From Xanthobacteraceae bacterium (GTDB taxonomy: Bacteria > Pseudomonadota > Alphaproteobacteria > Rhizobiales > Xanthobacteraceae), in the NCBI GenBank assembly GCA_030041005.1, contig JASHOR010000187.1:1-35732 (forward strand): a stretch of DNA of 35,732 bases, read 5' to 3'. The translations under genes were made by a program, and so were the position numbers. The notes beneath the pieces are model-generated. The model saw only the letters and a list, made by a program, of their open reading frames with translations, searched no databases and was not told the origin of the DNA. Below are positions 33,865-35,732 of this stretch, piece after piece. Numbering within the stretch: position 1 is the first letter of the stretch; every line of letters starts with the position of its first letter.

Positions 33865-35610
33865 CTATTCGGCCGCGGCCAAGGCGGCCTCCTCCAGGCG
33901 ATAGACCGTTTTGTGCGGCACCAGCTCGACCTGCCGATGGTGGAACGCAGCGAGCGTCGAACGGTGACCGATCGAAATAATGGTCGTGCCCGGAAGCCGC
34001 GTGTGCAGCAGTTCGTAGAGCTTCGCCTCCGCAGGCTCGTCGAGCGACGCCGTCGCTTCGTCGAGGAACAGATAATCCGGCTCATGCAGCAGCGCGCGTG
34101 CAATGGCGAGCCGTTGCTGCTCGCCGAGCGACAGAACCCGGTTCCAGTGCTCTTCGCTGTGGATGCGATCGACCAGTCGGAGCAGACCGACTGCGGTAAT
34201 CGCGTCGGCGATGCGCTTGTCGTCGAGCATGCCGGCTTTGCCGGGATAGACCACAGCCGCGGCGAGGCTGGCCACGGGAAAATAGGGGCGCTGCGGCACC
34301 AGCATGATCTTGGCGTCAAGCGGCAGCGTCACGCGGCCGGCATGGAATGGCCAGATCCCGGTGAGGGCGCGGAACAGCGTGGATTTCCCGGCGCCCGACG
34401 GTCCGCGGATCAGCACGCTTTCGCCGCGATGGAGCGCAATTCGGTCGATCTCGACCAGCGGCTTGCCATTGGGCAAACGAACGTCGAGACCTTCGATGGC
34501 GATCGACGGCGCACCTTCGCGCGGTACCACCTCGATCGAAGGTGACGCCAAAGCCGCCGCGCGCGCGGCGTCGATGGCGCCTTCAAATCCCGAGAGACGG
34601 TCGATGACGGCGCAGTAGCTGGCAAGATCCTGATAGGCATTGACGAAGTAGGACAGCGCGGTCTGCACGCTGCCGAAGGCGGATGCCGTCTGCATCAAGC
34701 CGCCAAGCTGCATGAGGCCGGAGAAGTATGCCGGGCTCGCCATCAGATAAGGAAAAATCACCGCGGCCTGCGAATAGCTCTGGGTGAAGAAATTGAGCTG
34801 CTTTTGTTTCCACATCAACGCCATCCAGTTGGAAACCACGGCGCCGAAGCGATTGAGATGGCCCTCGCGTTCGGCGGACTCCCCGCGCAGCGCGGCGACC
34901 TGCTCGGAATTTTCGCGCGTGCGCACGAGATTGAAGCGGAAATCCGCCTCGACGCGCTGGCGCTGGAAATTGAGGGGCACGAGGCGCCAGCCGATCAGAT
35001 GGGTAAGCGCCGTGCCGATGACGGCATAGATGAAGGCCGCCCACACCAGATAGCCGGGAATGCTGAGCGAGATGCCGAACAGCTTGAGCGGCGCCGCAGC
35101 CGACAGCGCCCACAGGATAACGGCGAAGGAGATCAGCGACGTCACCGAATTGAGAAAGCGCGTGCTGATCGAGATGGTGTAATCGACGAACATCGCCAGA
35201 TCGTCGGCGATGCGCTGATCCGGGTTATCGGCGGCATCACCGAGAAGCTGCATGCGGTAATGATTGGCGGAATCCAGCCATTGCCGCAGGTAAGTCTGCG
35301 TCAGCCAGCGCCGCCAACGGATCTGCAGCCATTGATTGAGATAGAGCTGATAGACCGCGAGTACGATATAGACCGCGGCCAGTCCGCAGAAGAAAAGGAT
35401 CGCGCCGACGAAGCCGTTCCAGTTGTGATCCTGCAACGTGTTGTAGAACCGATTGTACCAGAGGTTCAGAACGACCTGCAGCCCGACGAGCGAAAGTTCG
35501 ATAATGATCACGGCGGCAAGCAGAGTGCGACCCGGCCAGCGATCATCCGAGCGGAAATAGGGAATGGATAGCCGCCAGATCGAGGCAATGGTCGAGGCAA
35601 GGCTTTTCAC
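33865..35610 (-). CDS. ABC transporter, fused SbmA/BacA-type permease and ATPase
   Basis: A 581-residue half-transporter. The membrane domain (about 1-320) has about six helices and is of the SbmA/BacA-like ABC_membrane_2 type: LNLWYNRFYNTLQDHNWNGF and IRWRRWLTQTYLRQWLDS are hallmarks shared with YddA and peroxisomal ABCD proteins. The ATPase domain has Walker A GPSGAGKST, the Q-loop MLVPQRPYF, the signature LSLGEQQRLAIARALL and Walker B YLFLDEATASLDE, so it is complete. Likely substrates are peptides, fatty acids or vitamin B12-like compounds. The GTG at 35610 is chosen because GGAGGT lies five bases upstream; the frame extends to 35670. Confidence 0.93.
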   Translation of the reverse strand: MKSLASTIASIWRLSIPYFRSDDRWPGRTLLAAVIIIELSLVGLQVVLNLWYNRFYNTLQDHNWNGFVGAILFFCGLAAVYIVLAVYQLYLNQWLQIRWRRWLTQTYLRQWLDSANHYRMQLLGDAADNPDQRIADDLAMFVDYTISISTRFLNSVTSLISFAVILWALSAAAPLKLFGISLSIPGYLVWAAFIYAVIGTALTHLIGWRLVPLNFQRQRVEADFRFNLVRTRENSEQVAALRGESAEREGHLNRFGAVVSNWMALMWKQKQLNFFTQSYSQAAVIFPYLMASPAYFSGLMQLGGLMQTASAFGSVQTALSYFVNAYQDLASYCAVIDRLSGFEGAIDAARAAALASPSIEVVPREGAPSIAIEGLDVRLPNGKPLVEIDRIALHRGESVLIRGPSGAGKSTLFRALTGIWPFHAGRVTLPLDAKIMLVPQRPYFPVASLAAAVVYPGKAGMLDDKRIADAITAVGLLRLVDRIHSEEHWNRVLSLGEQQRLAIARALLHEPDYLFLDEATASLDEPAEAKLYELLHTRLPGTTIISIGHRSTLAAFHHRQVELVPHKTVYRLEEAALAAAE

Positions 35611-35732
35611 GGAAGACCTCCGATATCGGGTCGGTAAGTGCCAGGCGGCTAAGCGCGCAAAGCGGCACAAAAGCTATGGCAGACGCGCGCGTGGGCAATG
35701 TCCCTGCCGCATGACGGCCGATGGGCCTATTG

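Overview
The window looks like chromosomal DNA from a GC-rich alphaproteobacterium, most likely Hyphomicrobiales (Rhizobiales) near Bradyrhizobiaceae/Xanthobacteraceae. This is an inference from the ruvB-ybgC-tol-pal-cpoB-tilS-ftsH gene order, a DUF2852 protein, a TorF/Gcw_chp-type porin, a BacA/SbmA-type ABC exporter, a glcDEF operon and strong use of G/C at third codon positions. I recognised no rRNA, tRNA, CRISPR array, phage or intact insertion sequence.

Region 1 (1-12265) is an envelope and housekeeping block: the 3' end of ruvB, a GFA-fold zinc protein, ybgC, then the Tol-Pal system (tolQ, tolR, tolA, tolB, pal, cpoB), tilS and ftsH. The usual ybgC-tolQ junction is interrupted by ogt, a TetR regulator and a DUF2852 membrane protein. 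The TetR gene and the DUF2852 gene share a 7-5-7 inverted repeat (ATGTRAA-N5-TTTACAT). One copy overlaps the tetR start codon and the other lies between a TTGACA box and the DUF2852 gene, which points to a small autoregulated module.

Region 2 (12266-24884) is a mosaic of accessory metabolism and stress genes. It holds the last 39 codons of a NIPSNAP-type gene, an unrecognised Cys-motif protein, an RraA-like aldolase paired with an MFS transporter, a Tat-exported phosphoesterase and two overlapping single-domain response regulators. It then has a Rieske protein without adjacent cytochrome b/c1 genes, an APH/P-loop kinase fusion, a ThDP-dependent enzyme preceded by a 14-bp tandem repeat, a glycine-zipper protein, a second TetR regulator, a tandem universal stress protein and a class I cytochrome c.

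Region 3 (25152-30629) is a glycolate oxidase operon, glcD-glcE-glcF, with a luciferase-like flavin monooxygenase inserted between glcD and glcE. A small Lys-rich histone H1-like protein follows.

Region 4 (30884-35732) holds a ketopantoate-reductase-like protein, a cluster of palindromic repeat elements that begins on its stop codon, a DUF427 protein, a TorF-family porin and a BacA-like ABC transporter. The points most worth a second look are the paired TetR operators, the two diverged palindromic elements, the split tol operon, the flavoprotein inside glc, the orphan Rieske gene and the Cys-motif protein beside the NIPSNAP remnant.
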